A stretch of 64,000 bases of DNA, taken from the NCBI RefSeq assembly GCF_011602365.1, contig NZ_JAAONZ010000017.1, forward strand, positions 1 to 64,000, in the 5' to 3' direction. The notes beneath the pieces were generated by a model. That model had not been told where the DNA came from and did not search any database. It worked only from the letters and a program-made list of their open reading frames with translations. Below are positions 1 through 8,512 of this stretch, one piece after another. This DNA comes from Pseudomaricurvus hydrocarbonicus. Its GTDB lineage: Bacteria > Pseudomonadota > Gammaproteobacteria > Pseudomonadales > Cellvibrionaceae. The stretch's first letter is position 1. Each line of letters starts with the position of its first letter. A program made the position numbers and the translations under genes.

Positions 1-2
1 AA

Positions 3-193
3 ATATTCTCGGCGCTTTGCGTTTATATGTTACTCGCATTCATAAGATTTCAAAGCAAGGCGGAGTATAGTTTCCAGAAAGTTCTGCGATTAATTCAGGT
101 AAATGCTTTCTCCAAGAAGAGCCTGCGAGACTTAATTGCACCAACTGACATCCCGATTCAAGAGGGGTATCAGATGGAGCTTCTTAAAACATG
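3..193 (+). CDS. C-terminal end of an IS4-type transposase (partial, runs off left edge)
   Basis: An open frame enters from the left edge and stops at TGA 191-193. Its roughly 63 residues include a hydrophobic stretch (ALCVYMLLAFIRFQSKA), then a Leu/Arg-rich helix and a short polar tail. This order (YxLLAFxxFQSK, then a leucine-rich helix) is what I recall from the C-terminal end of IS4-group DDE transposases. I cannot see the catalytic residues, because they would lie outside the window. It could be the end of an intact insertion sequence or a remnant; no clear terminal inverted repeat was found in 194-272. Confidence 0.5.
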
Positions 194-272
194 AAAATAA
201 CTGGGACAGCAGTGGGTCAGAGCCCTTTAAATGAGCCCACACTCATAAATACTTACTTTCAATACTTCACGA

Positions 273-1091
273 TCAGCAATTTTCATTTATCAATTCAGAC
301 ACCTTCCTCAATCGCGCACGAAGATAATTATCCTCACTGGCGGTATATCCGGCTCGCCTTTTCGCCCGAATCGCTCTCTTCTCACGTTCAAGACTCTCAC
401 AATAAGCGTTGGCTTCGTGATTTGCCTCATCACCAATGAGAATGGCTCGATTCCCAGACCGGGATGTATTGGCAGGCGAATTCAAGACAACGTGGTTAGG
501 GGTGACACGGACATTCAAATGTTTTGCAGAGTAATTGGCGGCATCTTTACAGGACACATTCATTTGAAAAGCGGCGCTTTGGGTTCGGTCCCGGTTGTAC
601 CAACCAGTCCAGTTATTACAGGTTTTTTGTAACGCCGCATAAACCTGTTGATGTTTCCGGTATTCCGTCGCGGCCTTCTTTTTAAGAGCAGCTGTGTTAT
701 TAGAGGCTGCTTTACTATATGAACTTGCGTTGCTATTTGAAGTAGAGGATTTTACTTCGACGCGCTTATTTTCATCCTGACTACTCTGAATTCGGGCAGA
801 ACCAGAACTATTTAAGCTTACCCAGTTACTTGCCGGTAGCTTCTTGACCTGCGTAGCTGCGCTTACTGTGTGTTCAGGCTCGGCGGTCGGTTGCTGAACG
901 CCGTTGTAACGGGAATCATCGAATCCGACAGGATCCCCCAACAAAGAGTCTTCTATCTGTGCTTTCACAACCGGCTTTTCTCGCTCGGAGATTTTGCCCG
1001 CATTGAATACGCCAAGCCCAATCACGGCCAACAACATCAACCCCAAACCAACCCCCATAATCATGGAGGCCAATCGTATCACCGCATTCAT
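273..1091 (-). CDS. Hypothetical membrane-anchored protein
   Basis: This 272-residue protein has one N-terminal hydrophobic segment (about residues 7-28, ending at FNAGKI) and should be anchored in the inner membrane with the rest periplasmic. The middle (about 60-135) is rich in Ser, Asn, Ala and Lys and looks disordered. The C-terminal part (about 145-272) has four cysteines (in KTCNNW, VSCKD, AYCES and the final Cys) that could form disulfides, and a basic helix (SLEREKRAIRAKRRAG). I recognise no family. A purine-rich stretch (AGGGAAC) lies 12-18 bases upstream of the ATG. Long composition-normal reading frame and Cys-rich tail argue for a real gene; the function is unknown. Confidence 0.6.
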   Translation of the reverse strand: MNAVIRLASMIMGVGLGLMLLAVIGLGVFNAGKISEREKPVVKAQIEDSLLGDPVGFDDSRYNGVQQPTAEPEHTVSAATQVKKLPASNWVSLNSSGSARIQSSQDENKRVEVKSSTSNSNASSYSKAASNNTAALKKKAATEYRKHQQVYAALQKTCNNWTGWYNRDRTQSAAFQMNVSCKDAANYSAKHLNVRVTPNHVVLNSPANTSRSGNRAILIGDEANHEANAYCESLEREKRAIRAKRRAGYTASEDNYLRARLRKVSELINENC

Positions 1092-1362
1092 GAATGACAG
1101 TTCCCTATGTCAACTGTAGAAAAACTCCCGCCCGGCATACTTTGGTGCATCAACATCACCCAAGCCAGACGACACTTCCCTGTAACTCATTGATTTTATT
1201 AGCTTCAGTTGATTTTATACCGGCATTCCCGCGGCTGGGCAAGGCAAAACCTATAAAATCGGCCCCAAGGCCCCCTTAAATGTTGAGAAGCCAGCCATCA
1301 CAAGACTTCAACCCCAAAATCCTCTAAGCTTCGGCCTGAATTCACCCACCCAGGCCAGGCCG

Positions 1363-2040
1363 TTGAGCACAGCGACACACAATAGCGGCGATGATTTTAT
1401 CGCCCCACCTTGCGATGAGCAGATTGACGTCGTCTATGAAGATGCGCAGTTGCTGGTGATCAACAAACCCAGTGGGTTGCTGAGCTTGTCGGGGAAAAAC
1501 CCAGCCAATAAAGATTCGGTACACCATCGCATGGTGCAGAGTCACCCTACGGCACTCATGGTGCATCGGCTGGATTTTGGTACGTCTGGGCTGTTGTTAC
1601 TGGCCTTGAACAAAAGTGTGAATGCTCAGCTGTGTGCACAGTTTCAGGCGCGCACCGTGACCAAAACCTACATCGCTCTGTTGCAGGGTCACCTCCACGA
1701 GCCAGCGGGCGTGATCGACTATCCCATCGCCAAGGATAAGAGTCACTTCCCCTATCAAAAGATCTGTTCGTTGAGCGGCAAGCCGGCGCAGAGTCGCTAT
1801 CAGTTGTTGCAACATGAGGGGAAGAATAGTCGCGTGGCGTTTGAGCCCATGACGGGCAGAACCCATCAGCTTCGCATACACAGCCGCGAGTTTGGCCATC
1901 CGATCCTGGGCTGTGATCTGTACCACGCGCACGGATCACAGCATCAGGCGGCGCGCTTGCTGTTGCACGCCAGTGAACTGGCTTTTGATCATCCGTTGAC
2001 GGGTCAGCGCCTCCATTTGCGCAGCCCTTGTCCGTTTTAA
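1363..2040 (+). CDS. rluA: RluA-family pseudouridine synthase
   Basis: RluA-type enzymes isomerise uridine to pseudouridine in 23S rRNA (U746) and tRNA (U32). The 225-residue protein shows the family order: VVYEDxxLLVINKPSGLLS near the N-terminus, the catalytic HRLD motif with its Asp at about residues 67-70, the KTYIAL segment, and the PMTGRTHQLRIH motif near 165-176. Length matches E. coli RluA (219). It has no S4 domain, which separates it from RluC/RluD. The start is TTG at 1363, the only reasonable start that keeps the full N-terminal strand; the Shine-Dalgarno signal is weak. It stands alone between unrelated genes. Assignment to RluA rather than TruC/RluE is by overall resemblance. Confidence 0.85.
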   Translation: MSTATHNSGDDFIAPPCDEQIDVVYEDAQLLVINKPSGLLSLSGKNPANKDSVHHRMVQSHPTALMVHRLDFGTSGLLLLALNKSVNAQLCAQFQARTVTKTYIALLQGHLHEPAGVIDYPIAKDKSHFPYQKICSLSGKPAQSRYQLLQHEGKNSRVAFEPMTGRTHQLRIHSREFGHPILGCDLYHAHGSQHQAARLLLHASELAFDHPLTGQRLHLRSPCPF

Positions 2041-2159
2041 TCAGTCGGATTCGACCTCGGAGCCGAAGGCTTAGAAACTATTGAGAAACTATAGGGGTGA
2101 CTAAAGGACTCAGCGCTTTTGAGTAAGAGCCGTTGATGAAAACCTGACAACCCTTTTAA

Positions 2160-2179
2160 CCCTTAATCCTTAATCCTTA
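2160..2179 (-). repeat. 7-bp tandem repeat starting at a stop codon
   Basis: Read on the minus strand, TAAGGAT occurs twice and then TAAGGG; the first TAA is the stop codon of the dioxygenase gene. The frame is therefore closed by repeated stop-containing units. Confidence 0.7.
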
Positions 2180-3013
2180 AGCAATCACCGTGCGGTGTAA
2201 CACCCGCTCATAGCCCTCGTAACCACCGTTGGCCTTGTGCAGCACCGAGCGGTTGTCCCACATCACCAGCATGCCCGCTTGCCACTGGTGGTGGTACTGG
2301 AACACTTCCCGCGTTTGCCAGTGGTAGAGGTCGGTCAGCAACTGCTGTTCTTCTTCGGCACTGACATCCGCGATGCCAACGATATAGCCAAAACAGCCGA
2401 ACACGGCCTCTGCTCCGGTTTCCGGGTGGCGGCGTATCAACGGGTGGGGTTGTTCTTGATAGGCGCTGTCGTCGGTGAGAATGGTAAAGCCGCGACCGCG
2501 GTCTTTATCCTGCTGGCCATACATGCCGTCCGGCGCATACGCCAGTCGCGCCGAATGACGGGCCACTTTGCCCTCCAGCCTCTGCCGCATGTCGGCGGGC
2601 ATATGTGCCAGGACTTTGTGTTGATTGATAAAATCGGTATTGCCGCCGTGGGGCGGGATGGTGATGCCATAGAGTAGCGTCGCGGCGGGCGGTGTCGCCC
2701 CAAAGCTCCAATCTGTGTGCCAGGCGTCGGCAAAGATGGGTGTGGTTTCGTGGGCGGCGCGACGCAATTCAATCACGTTCTTGCGCCCAGGCATCGGCGC
2801 AATGTAGGGGTCGCCGGCAAAGTCGCCAAAATAACGACTGAACCGCTCCAGATCATCGTCATCGATCTGCTGTTCGGGAAACACCACCACATGGTGTTGC
2901 AGCCAGGCCTGGCGGATCGAATGGACCGTTGCAGAGGACAAGGGCTGGCTCAGATCGAGCCCGGTAATAAAAGCACCGCAGGCACCCTCAGTGGGCGTAA
3001 CAGAAATGGCCAT
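2177..3013 (-). CDS. TauD/TfdA-family 2-oxoglutarate- and Fe(II)-dependent dioxygenase
   Basis: This family couples 2-oxoglutarate decarboxylation to hydroxylation, often releasing sulfite, phenol or another group from the substrate. The 278-residue length is typical. The facial triad is visible: HTD (His99, Asp101) in AWHTDWSF and a distal His259 in DNRSVLHKA; the C-terminal Arg in RVLHRTV (about 270-274) fits the 2-oxoglutarate carboxylate ligand. The N-terminal GAFITGLDLSQPL segment is also family-typical. A GAAGAG Shine-Dalgarno precedes the ATG. It reads the same way as the FAD dehydrogenase/ligase/Rieske genes, but 525 bp of repeat-containing DNA separate it from them, so it may be an independent unit. 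Substrate is unknown; taurine, 2,4-D-like and carnitine-like substrates are all used in this family. Confidence 0.85.
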   Translation of the reverse strand: MAISVTPTEGACGAFITGLDLSQPLSSATVHSIRQAWLQHHVVVFPEQQIDDDDLERFSRYFGDFAGDPYIAPMPGRKNVIELRRAAHETTPIFADAWHTDWSFGATPPAATLLYGITIPPHGGNTDFINQHKVLAHMPADMRQRLEGKVARHSARLAYAPDGMYGQQDKDRGRGFTILTDDSAYQEQPHPLIRRHPETGAEAVFGCFGYIVGIADVSAEEEQQLLTDLYHWQTREVFQYHHQWQAGMLVMWDNRSVLHKANGGYEGYERVLHRTVIA

Positions 3014-3095
3014 AATCTCTTCTCTGATGGTTGGCTCCTCTCATGGAAGGAGCGCTTTAATTATTGTGAGAATACGCTGTTTTTGAAGCATGTCG

Positions 3096-3143
3096 TTAGT
3101 CGAGCTAATGGTTAGTCGAGCTAATGGTTAGCCGAGCAAATGG
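3096..3143. repeat. 16-bp tandem repeat, three copies
   Basis: The unit TTAGTCGAGCTAATGG occurs at 3096-3111 and 3112-3127 exactly. A third copy at 3128-3143 differs at three bases. Confidence 0.85.
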
Positions 3144-3348
3144 CTCATCACGCAAGTGATTCATGGCGTTGTCTGTCGTTGGCATGGACGGCTATGGAAT
3201 CACTTTGTCAGTATTGTTCATGAGCACCAACCCTTAAAGGTAATAACTGGCCAAAGCTGCATAGGTTTAAAAAAATCCCATGGAGATTCGGTGTCGGCGG
3301 CGATGGTACTAATGCCGGTATGGTTCAACACAAAAGGTTCAGCAAAGA

Positions 3349-3486
3349 ATGATCAGGCCATTGCGCCGAGGCTTTGAAGTACTCCCGGAAAACCCGCAAG
3401 GTGCGCACAACTGCCTGAAACGCAAAACCTTAGTGCAAGGCGCCCCTCGTGGCAGCGGCTATCGTGGCAGCGGCTATCGTAAATGA
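3349..3486 (+). CDS. Small open frame ending in a GSGYR repeat (doubtful)
   Basis: The frame begins ATGATCAGG and encodes 45 mostly basic residues, ending with GSGYR twice and Lys-stop. The peptide repeat comes from a 15-bp tandem DNA repeat that stays in frame. There is no good Shine-Dalgarno and no recognised homologue. It may be the end of a decayed gene or chance. Confidence 0.15.
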   Translation: MIRPLRRGFEVLPENPQGAHNCLKRKTLVQGAPRGSGYRGSGYRK

Positions 3487-3538
3487 GATGATAACTGCAG
3501 AAATTATCGCTAGAGGCGTCTGCCCTGTATATTGTGCG

Positions 3539-5254
3539 TTAGATATGTGGTGCTAGCGTTTTCGCCCCCTCATTCCCTTTGAGGGTTTCGGCCGCACGCC
3601 AACCCGACCACACGCAATCGGCAAGGGATAAACCGCTGACGTAGTAATTGGAGCAAATACCCACCGCCGTACGACCGGCGGCAAACAGGCCTTTAATGGG
3701 CTCGCCATCACCATCAAGCACTTGACCGCTGATTTCATCGCACACCAAACCGCCCATGGTCAGCGCAGGAATGGGCGCAAGCTTTGGTGCTGCGCCAATA
3801 TCGGTGGCGTAAAACGGCCCGGTTTTCAGCGTTTGCCGCAGCTTTTCGGTTTTACCGAAAGGGTCAGGCCTGCCCTCGTCTACATGCCGGTTGTAAGTCT
3901 CAATGGTCGCCATCAGGGCCTGCGCCGGAACGCCAAGTTTCGCGGCAAGCTCCGGCAAGGTGTCTGCGGATACGGTGTAATCATTCAGGATGGCTTTGAA
4001 CTGCACTTTCTGGAACAGCATTTTCTTCATCTTCTGGATTTCTTCCTCGGCCATTGCCTGAAGTGGCGCATCCAGAATTAACCAGCCTTTACCGCCACCG
4101 GTTTTGAAGACCGCCTCCCCCGTGCGGGCACCGTAAAATTCTTCGCTGACCAGGCGCTCACCCGACGGTCCGATCGAACAAGATCGGGTCCAGGCAGCCG
4201 GTGGGTAGAGAAATTTCCAGGCAGAAATTCGATCCAACTTGTCTACACCAGCGCCGACGGTCATACCCAGTTTGATACCGGAGCCGTCATCAGCAATGGT
4301 ACCCAGTGGGGCAGAACTCAGATATTGCGGCGCTGTTTTCGCCATCATTTTGCGGTTGTAAGTAAAACCACCGGCCGACAACACCACGCCTTTGTGCACA
4401 CGAATGCGCACTAATTCAGCCTTACTTTCCATCCTGAGCACCGCGCGCTGAAACGCGTCGGTCAGCTTCAACATGGCCATGATCATGTTGGCGCCAAGCG
4501 CATAACACCACGCGTGCCAGCGCGCGGAAAATCCACCAGGCACACGCAACACCTCGACGCCCACAATGTCGCCATCGGCGTTGAGGATCATGCGCTTGGC
4601 CCGCGTTTGACGATAAAAATGGATATTGGCTTGCCGATCCATGGCATCAAGCAATGGCGGCAACAGGTAGGCACCGCTCAATTTGGCAGGTTCACCACCC
4701 GCGGCAGGCTTGGCTCGGTGCCCGCGCGGAACCGGATTGGCTCGACTCACCCCGGCGGGGGTTACCTCGTTGCCGGAAAAATACAGGCAGGCATCATTGG
4801 GATAGGACGTTTTAGCGTCGGTAACCGGTCCACCAAAGCGCGCACCGTGAGTTTCCAGCCAGGGCTGAAACTGTTTGCTGGCATACGCAAAGCGTTGTAG
4901 CGTTTCTGGGCGGACGATATCGCCGACTTCAAATTGCAGGTAGTTCGCCATGTTTTCCGGACTGTCTTCAATTCCGCATTCCTGCTGAGCCGGAGTACCA
5001 CCACCCATGTAGATCACTCCGCCACTCATCTTGCTGGCGCCGCCGCCCATGCCGCGGTCAATGGCGATCACTTTGTAACGGGCTTCTTCTGCCACACGCA
5101 GTGTAGTGGCAGCACCCGCCAGACCCGCGCCGACAACCAGCACATCGCACTGTTCATCCCAGTGAAAGCTGTCAACGTCATCAACGACCAGGTGGGGCTC
5201 TACTTTCGTGGACGTGCCTTCGACGTCTTCCAAAAACTCAGTATTTAATGTCAT
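3539..5254 (-). CDS. FAD-dependent dehydrogenase of the 3-ketosteroid dehydrogenase / fumarate reductase family
   Basis: These flavoproteins oxidise or reduce a C-C bond next to a carbonyl, for example in steroid ring A. The 571-residue protein has an N-terminal Rossmann FAD site, DVLVVGAGLAGAAT (about 37-50), an acidic residue ending the next strand (IAIDRG), an SGGVIYMGGGT segment, and a C-terminal FAD-closing block, GLFAAGRTAVGICSNYYVSG. That layout is characteristic of 3-ketosteroid-delta-dehydrogenase-like proteins, but the exact subfamily is uncertain. A hydrophobic insertion (about 245-262, WHAWCYALGANMIMAML) may form a membrane- or substrate-contacting lid. It lies 57 bp downstream of the acyl-CoA ligase and is probably the last gene of the SDR-Rieske-ligase operon. 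Confidence 0.8.
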   Translation of the reverse strand: MTLNTEFLEDVEGTSTKVEPHLVVDDVDSFHWDEQCDVLVVGAGLAGAATTLRVAEEARYKVIAIDRGMGGGASKMSGGVIYMGGGTPAQQECGIEDSPENMANYLQFEVGDIVRPETLQRFAYASKQFQPWLETHGARFGGPVTDAKTSYPNDACLYFSGNEVTPAGVSRANPVPRGHRAKPAAGGEPAKLSGAYLLPPLLDAMDRQANIHFYRQTRAKRMILNADGDIVGVEVLRVPGGFSARWHAWCYALGANMIMAMLKLTDAFQRAVLRMESKAELVRIRVHKGVVLSAGGFTYNRKMMAKTAPQYLSSAPLGTIADDGSGIKLGMTVGAGVDKLDRISAWKFLYPPAAWTRSCSIGPSGERLVSEEFYGARTGEAVFKTGGGKGWLILDAPLQAMAEEEIQKMKKMLFQKVQFKAILNDYTVSADTLPELAAKLGVPAQALMATIETYNRHVDEGRPDPFGKTEKLRQTLKTGPFYATDIGAAPKLAPIPALTMGGLVCDEISGQVLDGDGEPIKGLFAAGRTAVGICSNYYVSGLSLADCVWSGWRAAETLKGNEGAKTLAPHI

Positions 5255-5311
5255 TTTTCAAACAATCTCTTGCGGCGGTCTGTGGTTAGAATGTGTTCAC
5301 TACAAATCGAG

Positions 5312-6796
5312 TTATTGTGGCGGCAAGAACAGACGCTCAACAGCCGGGCGATCAATTTTGAAGGAAGGTGTTTTCGGCAGAGAGTCGACAAAACGCCAAT
5401 GCACCGGGATATGCGTTGCCAGCAGACTTTCGCGCAGATGCGCTTCGAGTGTTTTTTCGTCGGGCAACTCAACGCCTGGTCTGCATTGAATTGCCGCACC
5501 CGGCACTTCCTTAACCCGCTCATCGGCTACTGCGACAACACTGACCGCTGCAACAGAGGGGTGCAGTAATAGCGCGCGCTCGATGGTTTCAGGTAACACC
5601 TTGAAACCGCCACGCATAATGGCACCATCGGCCCGCCCCTTGAGATATAAAAACCCATCACTGTCGATAAGCGCTATATCCGAAGTGCGAATCCAGTCGC
5701 TGCCGATGCGCGGGGACACAACCTCCAACACACCCTCCTGCCCTGCCGTCAACGGCTCTCCCGAATCCGGATCCACAACACGCAGCTGAAAACCGGGAAA
5801 AGCGCGACCGACACTGCCAAATTTTTCGTCACCCCAGCACTGATGGCTCTCAATGGTCATGGCCGACACCGGCCCACCAAATTCGGTGGCGCCGTAAGAC
5901 AGTAAAATGGGTATGCCGTAACGCTGCTCAAAAGCTTTGTGCAACGCCGGGTCCAGTGGCGCCGCGCCGGACCCCATGCTCTTGAGCGATGACAGGTCTT
6001 GCCGCGGAATATTCGCATCCAGCAATTGACCCATAGCCGTGGGCGGAATACCAGAAGTGGGCGGCCGGAAACGCACGATAAACTCGTGCCAGCGCTCCAG
6101 TGAGAAGCGATCCAGCAGTACAATGCGCTGACCTTTAATCAACGCGGGTACGGTGGTGTGAATGCCGGTGATATTACCGATGGGGAAATACAGCAACGCC
6201 GCTGGTTCGTTATCACTGTCATAGGCTGCGCCGGAAAGCCATTTCTCTCCCACCATAAACTGGGCAATCATGGCGTAACTGACAGGAAATGACTTGGGAG
6301 TACCCGTGGTGCCACTGGTGAGAATATCGATCTGTTGGCGTACCGGGACAGCGGCTCCAGGAACCGTACTGCGCTCGCATCCCTCCACCAGCCTGGCCCC
6401 CATTTCGTCGATGACGATGCCTGCACTTCCCTGATCCCGCATGACGGCCATCACTTCCGGGGGAAAATCGCGCGCCGCCGCGATCACCACCGGCGGCTTT
6501 TGTTGCTCAATCTGTCGGGCCAGGCTGGACGCAGATTGAAATGGATAGAGCATACGAATATGCCGCCCCTGTGCCATCAGCGCCAACAAGGTGGCCAGCG
6601 CCGACGGCCGGTTACGCGGCACAAAAGTGACCGCGGCAGTATCCGCAGCACCACTTTCCCGCAACAATTGCCGCACAGAGTCCGCCACCTGACGCATCTG
6701 GCCCCAGCTGGTCCACTCCTCCTCGAACATAACGGCAGGCTGTTCCGCCGCGCGCAATAACGCTGCTGCACAGAGTTGTTCCAGTGTTTTCTTCAT
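5312..6796 (-). CDS. AMP-forming acyl-CoA synthetase (ANL superfamily)
   Basis: The enzyme activates a carboxylic acid to its CoA thioester through an acyl-adenylate. At 494 residues it is slightly short for the family but has all core motifs: the phosphate-binding loop ILTSGTTGTPK (about 160-170), LSYGATEFGG (A5 region), TSDIALIDSDGFLYLKGRADG (A7/A8 hinge with the Asp and Arg) and a C-terminal KTPSFKIDR that carries the catalytic Lys. It starts 12 bp after the Rieske oxygenase gene ends, so the two are cotranscribed. Context suggests activation of the acid side chain of the same substrate that the oxygenase and FAD dehydrogenase act on. The chain-length or aromatic specificity cannot be read from the sequence. 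Confidence 0.85.
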   Translation of the reverse strand: MKKTLEQLCAAALLRAAEQPAVMFEEEWTSWGQMRQVADSVRQLLRESGAADTAAVTFVPRNRPSALATLLALMAQGRHIRMLYPFQSASSLARQIEQQKPPVVIAAARDFPPEVMAVMRDQGSAGIVIDEMGARLVEGCERSTVPGAAVPVRQQIDILTSGTTGTPKSFPVSYAMIAQFMVGEKWLSGAAYDSDNEPAALLYFPIGNITGIHTTVPALIKGQRIVLLDRFSLERWHEFIVRFRPPTSGIPPTAMGQLLDANIPRQDLSSLKSMGSGAAPLDPALHKAFEQRYGIPILLSYGATEFGGPVSAMTIESHQCWGDEKFGSVGRAFPGFQLRVVDPDSGEPLTAGQEGVLEVVSPRIGSDWIRTSDIALIDSDGFLYLKGRADGAIMRGGFKVLPETIERALLLHPSVAAVSVVAVADERVKEVPGAAIQCRPGVELPDEKTLEAHLRESLLATHIPVHWRFVDSLPKTPSFKIDRPAVERLFLPPQ

Positions 6797-6808
6797 CGTT
6801 ATCCCGCC

Positions 6809-8449
6809 TTATTGTGACTCTTTCAGTCCAAGCGCACGCTCGTAGTTTTTATGAAAATTGCGAATCACGCCTTCCTGGTATTGCGAATACCAAATGTAAG
6901 CCGGTTGTTTGGTTTTAAGGCCGAGCTGAACTTGAGGAATATTGCCGCAATCCTGATCGAAAATTTTCGCCAGCGTACCCAACTCCTGCGCCTCGACCCA
7001 CAGATCATCCGCCTGCAGATAGCGGGTAGGTGCTGGCGGCGGCTTGGGCTTGCCTTCGGCCCAGGGCGCCAACAGCATGGCCTGCATCAAACACTCGTCA
7101 GGGTTGTCGCCGTGGGGACGGAAGCGATACACAATGCGCGCCCACCCACCCCAAGGGCTGAAGTTTGGAAACAGGTTGTTAAACGTCTGCTCAACCAGCT
7201 CCGTATCAGAGAACTGTTCGACCTCGTCGCCGATGTGGTCGCGCAGGTAATCGCGATTAAAATCAGCCACCTGGTGATACGCCGCCAAGGTATGTTCCTT
7301 CGGCACCATAATGCCGCGATGAGGACTGCAAGTACTTAGCCCCGCATGCCCCAAGCGTGACCAGTTACCAAACACATCCGAGCGAGTATCCGAAAGGTCC
7401 CCACCGGACAACAGCAACTGTGGGTGGGTGGCGATCGTGTGGTAGGCCTCCATAAAGGCTTCCATGGCGATCTTCCAGTTGCAGCGTATCACCTTGACCA
7501 CGTCGGCCTGTTTATAGCGGTTTTGCAGCTTGGTTTTGGCGTAGTGCTGCAACATCTCAGGCCCCATGTACTCTTCCAGCGAAATGGCATCGGGGTCAGG
7601 GTTGATAAACACAAAGCCATTCCAGGTCGCCACTTTAACCTTTGGCATCTCGCAGACATCGTCACGCACTCCGGGAAAATCCCATTCCGCAGGCAATTCC
7701 TTCAGCGAGCCATCAAGATTCCAGCTCCAGCCGTGATAAGGGCAGCGAAACTCCCGGGCGCCCTTGCCGCTGCATTCACGCAACCGTCGACCACGGTGCA
7801 AACAGGCATTGGGGTAAGCGGCAAATTCATCTTCCGCCTTGCGCACGACAATGAATTGCAAATGAGCGATGTCGTACAGATGGTAATCCCCGATCTCAGT
7901 AATATCGTCTTCACGGCATGCCATCTGCCAGGTTTTCTTCCAGATCTTCTCAACTTCGAGATCGTGGTATTCCTGTTTATAGAAGCGGTCTGTAGGAATT
8001 TTGACCGGGCCTCCTGGCATCGGGGAACTGAGCTTGTACACCTCCGGAATCAGCTCCGGCTTGCGATCATTGTCCAGGAAAAAGGACTGCGGCAGATGCG
8101 CCGCTGAACGCATCCCCTCGTCTGTCTCCATGCCGGGGTCACCCACATACTTGCCCACCACCTTGGGGCGCGCTTCAGTACCACGACTGAAATTGCCGGT
8201 AAACGAGGGTTTCGGACTCGTTTCATGTGGTGGCAACATGGTCCAGAAAATATCTTTCTCCGGTGGCAAATCAGGGGCACCCACCAGGTACAACATATGC
8301 GGATCGGCGTAGGTAATATCACCCTCGACCCAAGTCCCTTCCCAGGTGAACAGTCCGGTTTTACCTTTTTTTTCATCGGTAATACGAACAAGACCATTAG
8401 CCTCTTCTTCGTAAATCGCGCCGCTAAACGGATGGGGTTCTCGCCTCAT
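6809..8449 (-). CDS. Rieske-type ring-hydroxylating oxygenase, alpha subunit, with long N-terminal extension
   Basis: This is a non-haem iron oxygenase component. The Rieske [2Fe-2S] ligands are CLHRGRRL (Cys216, His218) and CPYHGWSWNLDG (Cys236, His239). The catalytic iron site is in NWKIAMEAFMEAYHTIATHP (His337, His342). In most relatives the segment IPTDRFYKQEYHDLEVEKIWKK-like lies near residue 15; here it lies near 150, so about 150 extra residues precede the catalytic protein. This extension (GLVRITDEKKG, WVEGDITYADPHMLYLVG) has no family I know. No beta subunit, ferredoxin or reductase gene is in the window, so electron transfer partners must be elsewhere. A strong purine-rich Shine-Dalgarno (GAGAGGGAAAG) supports the 8449 start and thus the extension. 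Confidence 0.88.
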   Translation of the reverse strand: MRREPHPFSGAIYEEEANGLVRITDEKKGKTGLFTWEGTWVEGDITYADPHMLYLVGAPDLPPEKDIFWTMLPPHETSPKPSFTGNFSRGTEARPKVVGKYVGDPGMETDEGMRSAAHLPQSFFLDNDRKPELIPEVYKLSSPMPGGPVKIPTDRFYKQEYHDLEVEKIWKKTWQMACREDDITEIGDYHLYDIAHLQFIVVRKAEDEFAAYPNACLHRGRRLRECSGKGAREFRCPYHGWSWNLDGSLKELPAEWDFPGVRDDVCEMPKVKVATWNGFVFINPDPDAISLEEYMGPEMLQHYAKTKLQNRYKQADVVKVIRCNWKIAMEAFMEAYHTIATHPQLLLSGGDLSDTRSDVFGNWSRLGHAGLSTCSPHRGIMVPKEHTLAAYHQVADFNRDYLRDHIGDEVEQFSDTELVEQTFNNLFPNFSPWGGWARIVYRFRPHGDNPDECLMQAMLLAPWAEGKPKPPPAPTRYLQADDLWVEAQELGTLAKIFDQDCGNIPQVQLGLKTKQPAYIWYSQYQEGVIRNFHKNYERALGLKESQ

Positions 8450-8512
8450 GATCTTTCCCTCTCTGCCTAATTTCTGTTTCTTTTATGTGCGTATGACGGC
8501 CTTTCAACTGAC

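Larger units (their letters stand above)
3014..3538. other. 525-bp intergenic stretch with tandem repeats
   Basis: There is no convincing gene here. It holds a three-copy 16-bp repeat (3096-3143), a two-copy 15-bp repeat (about 3448-3477) and one small open frame (3349-3486). No promoter is clear for the dioxygenase gene to the left. Confidence 0.5.
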
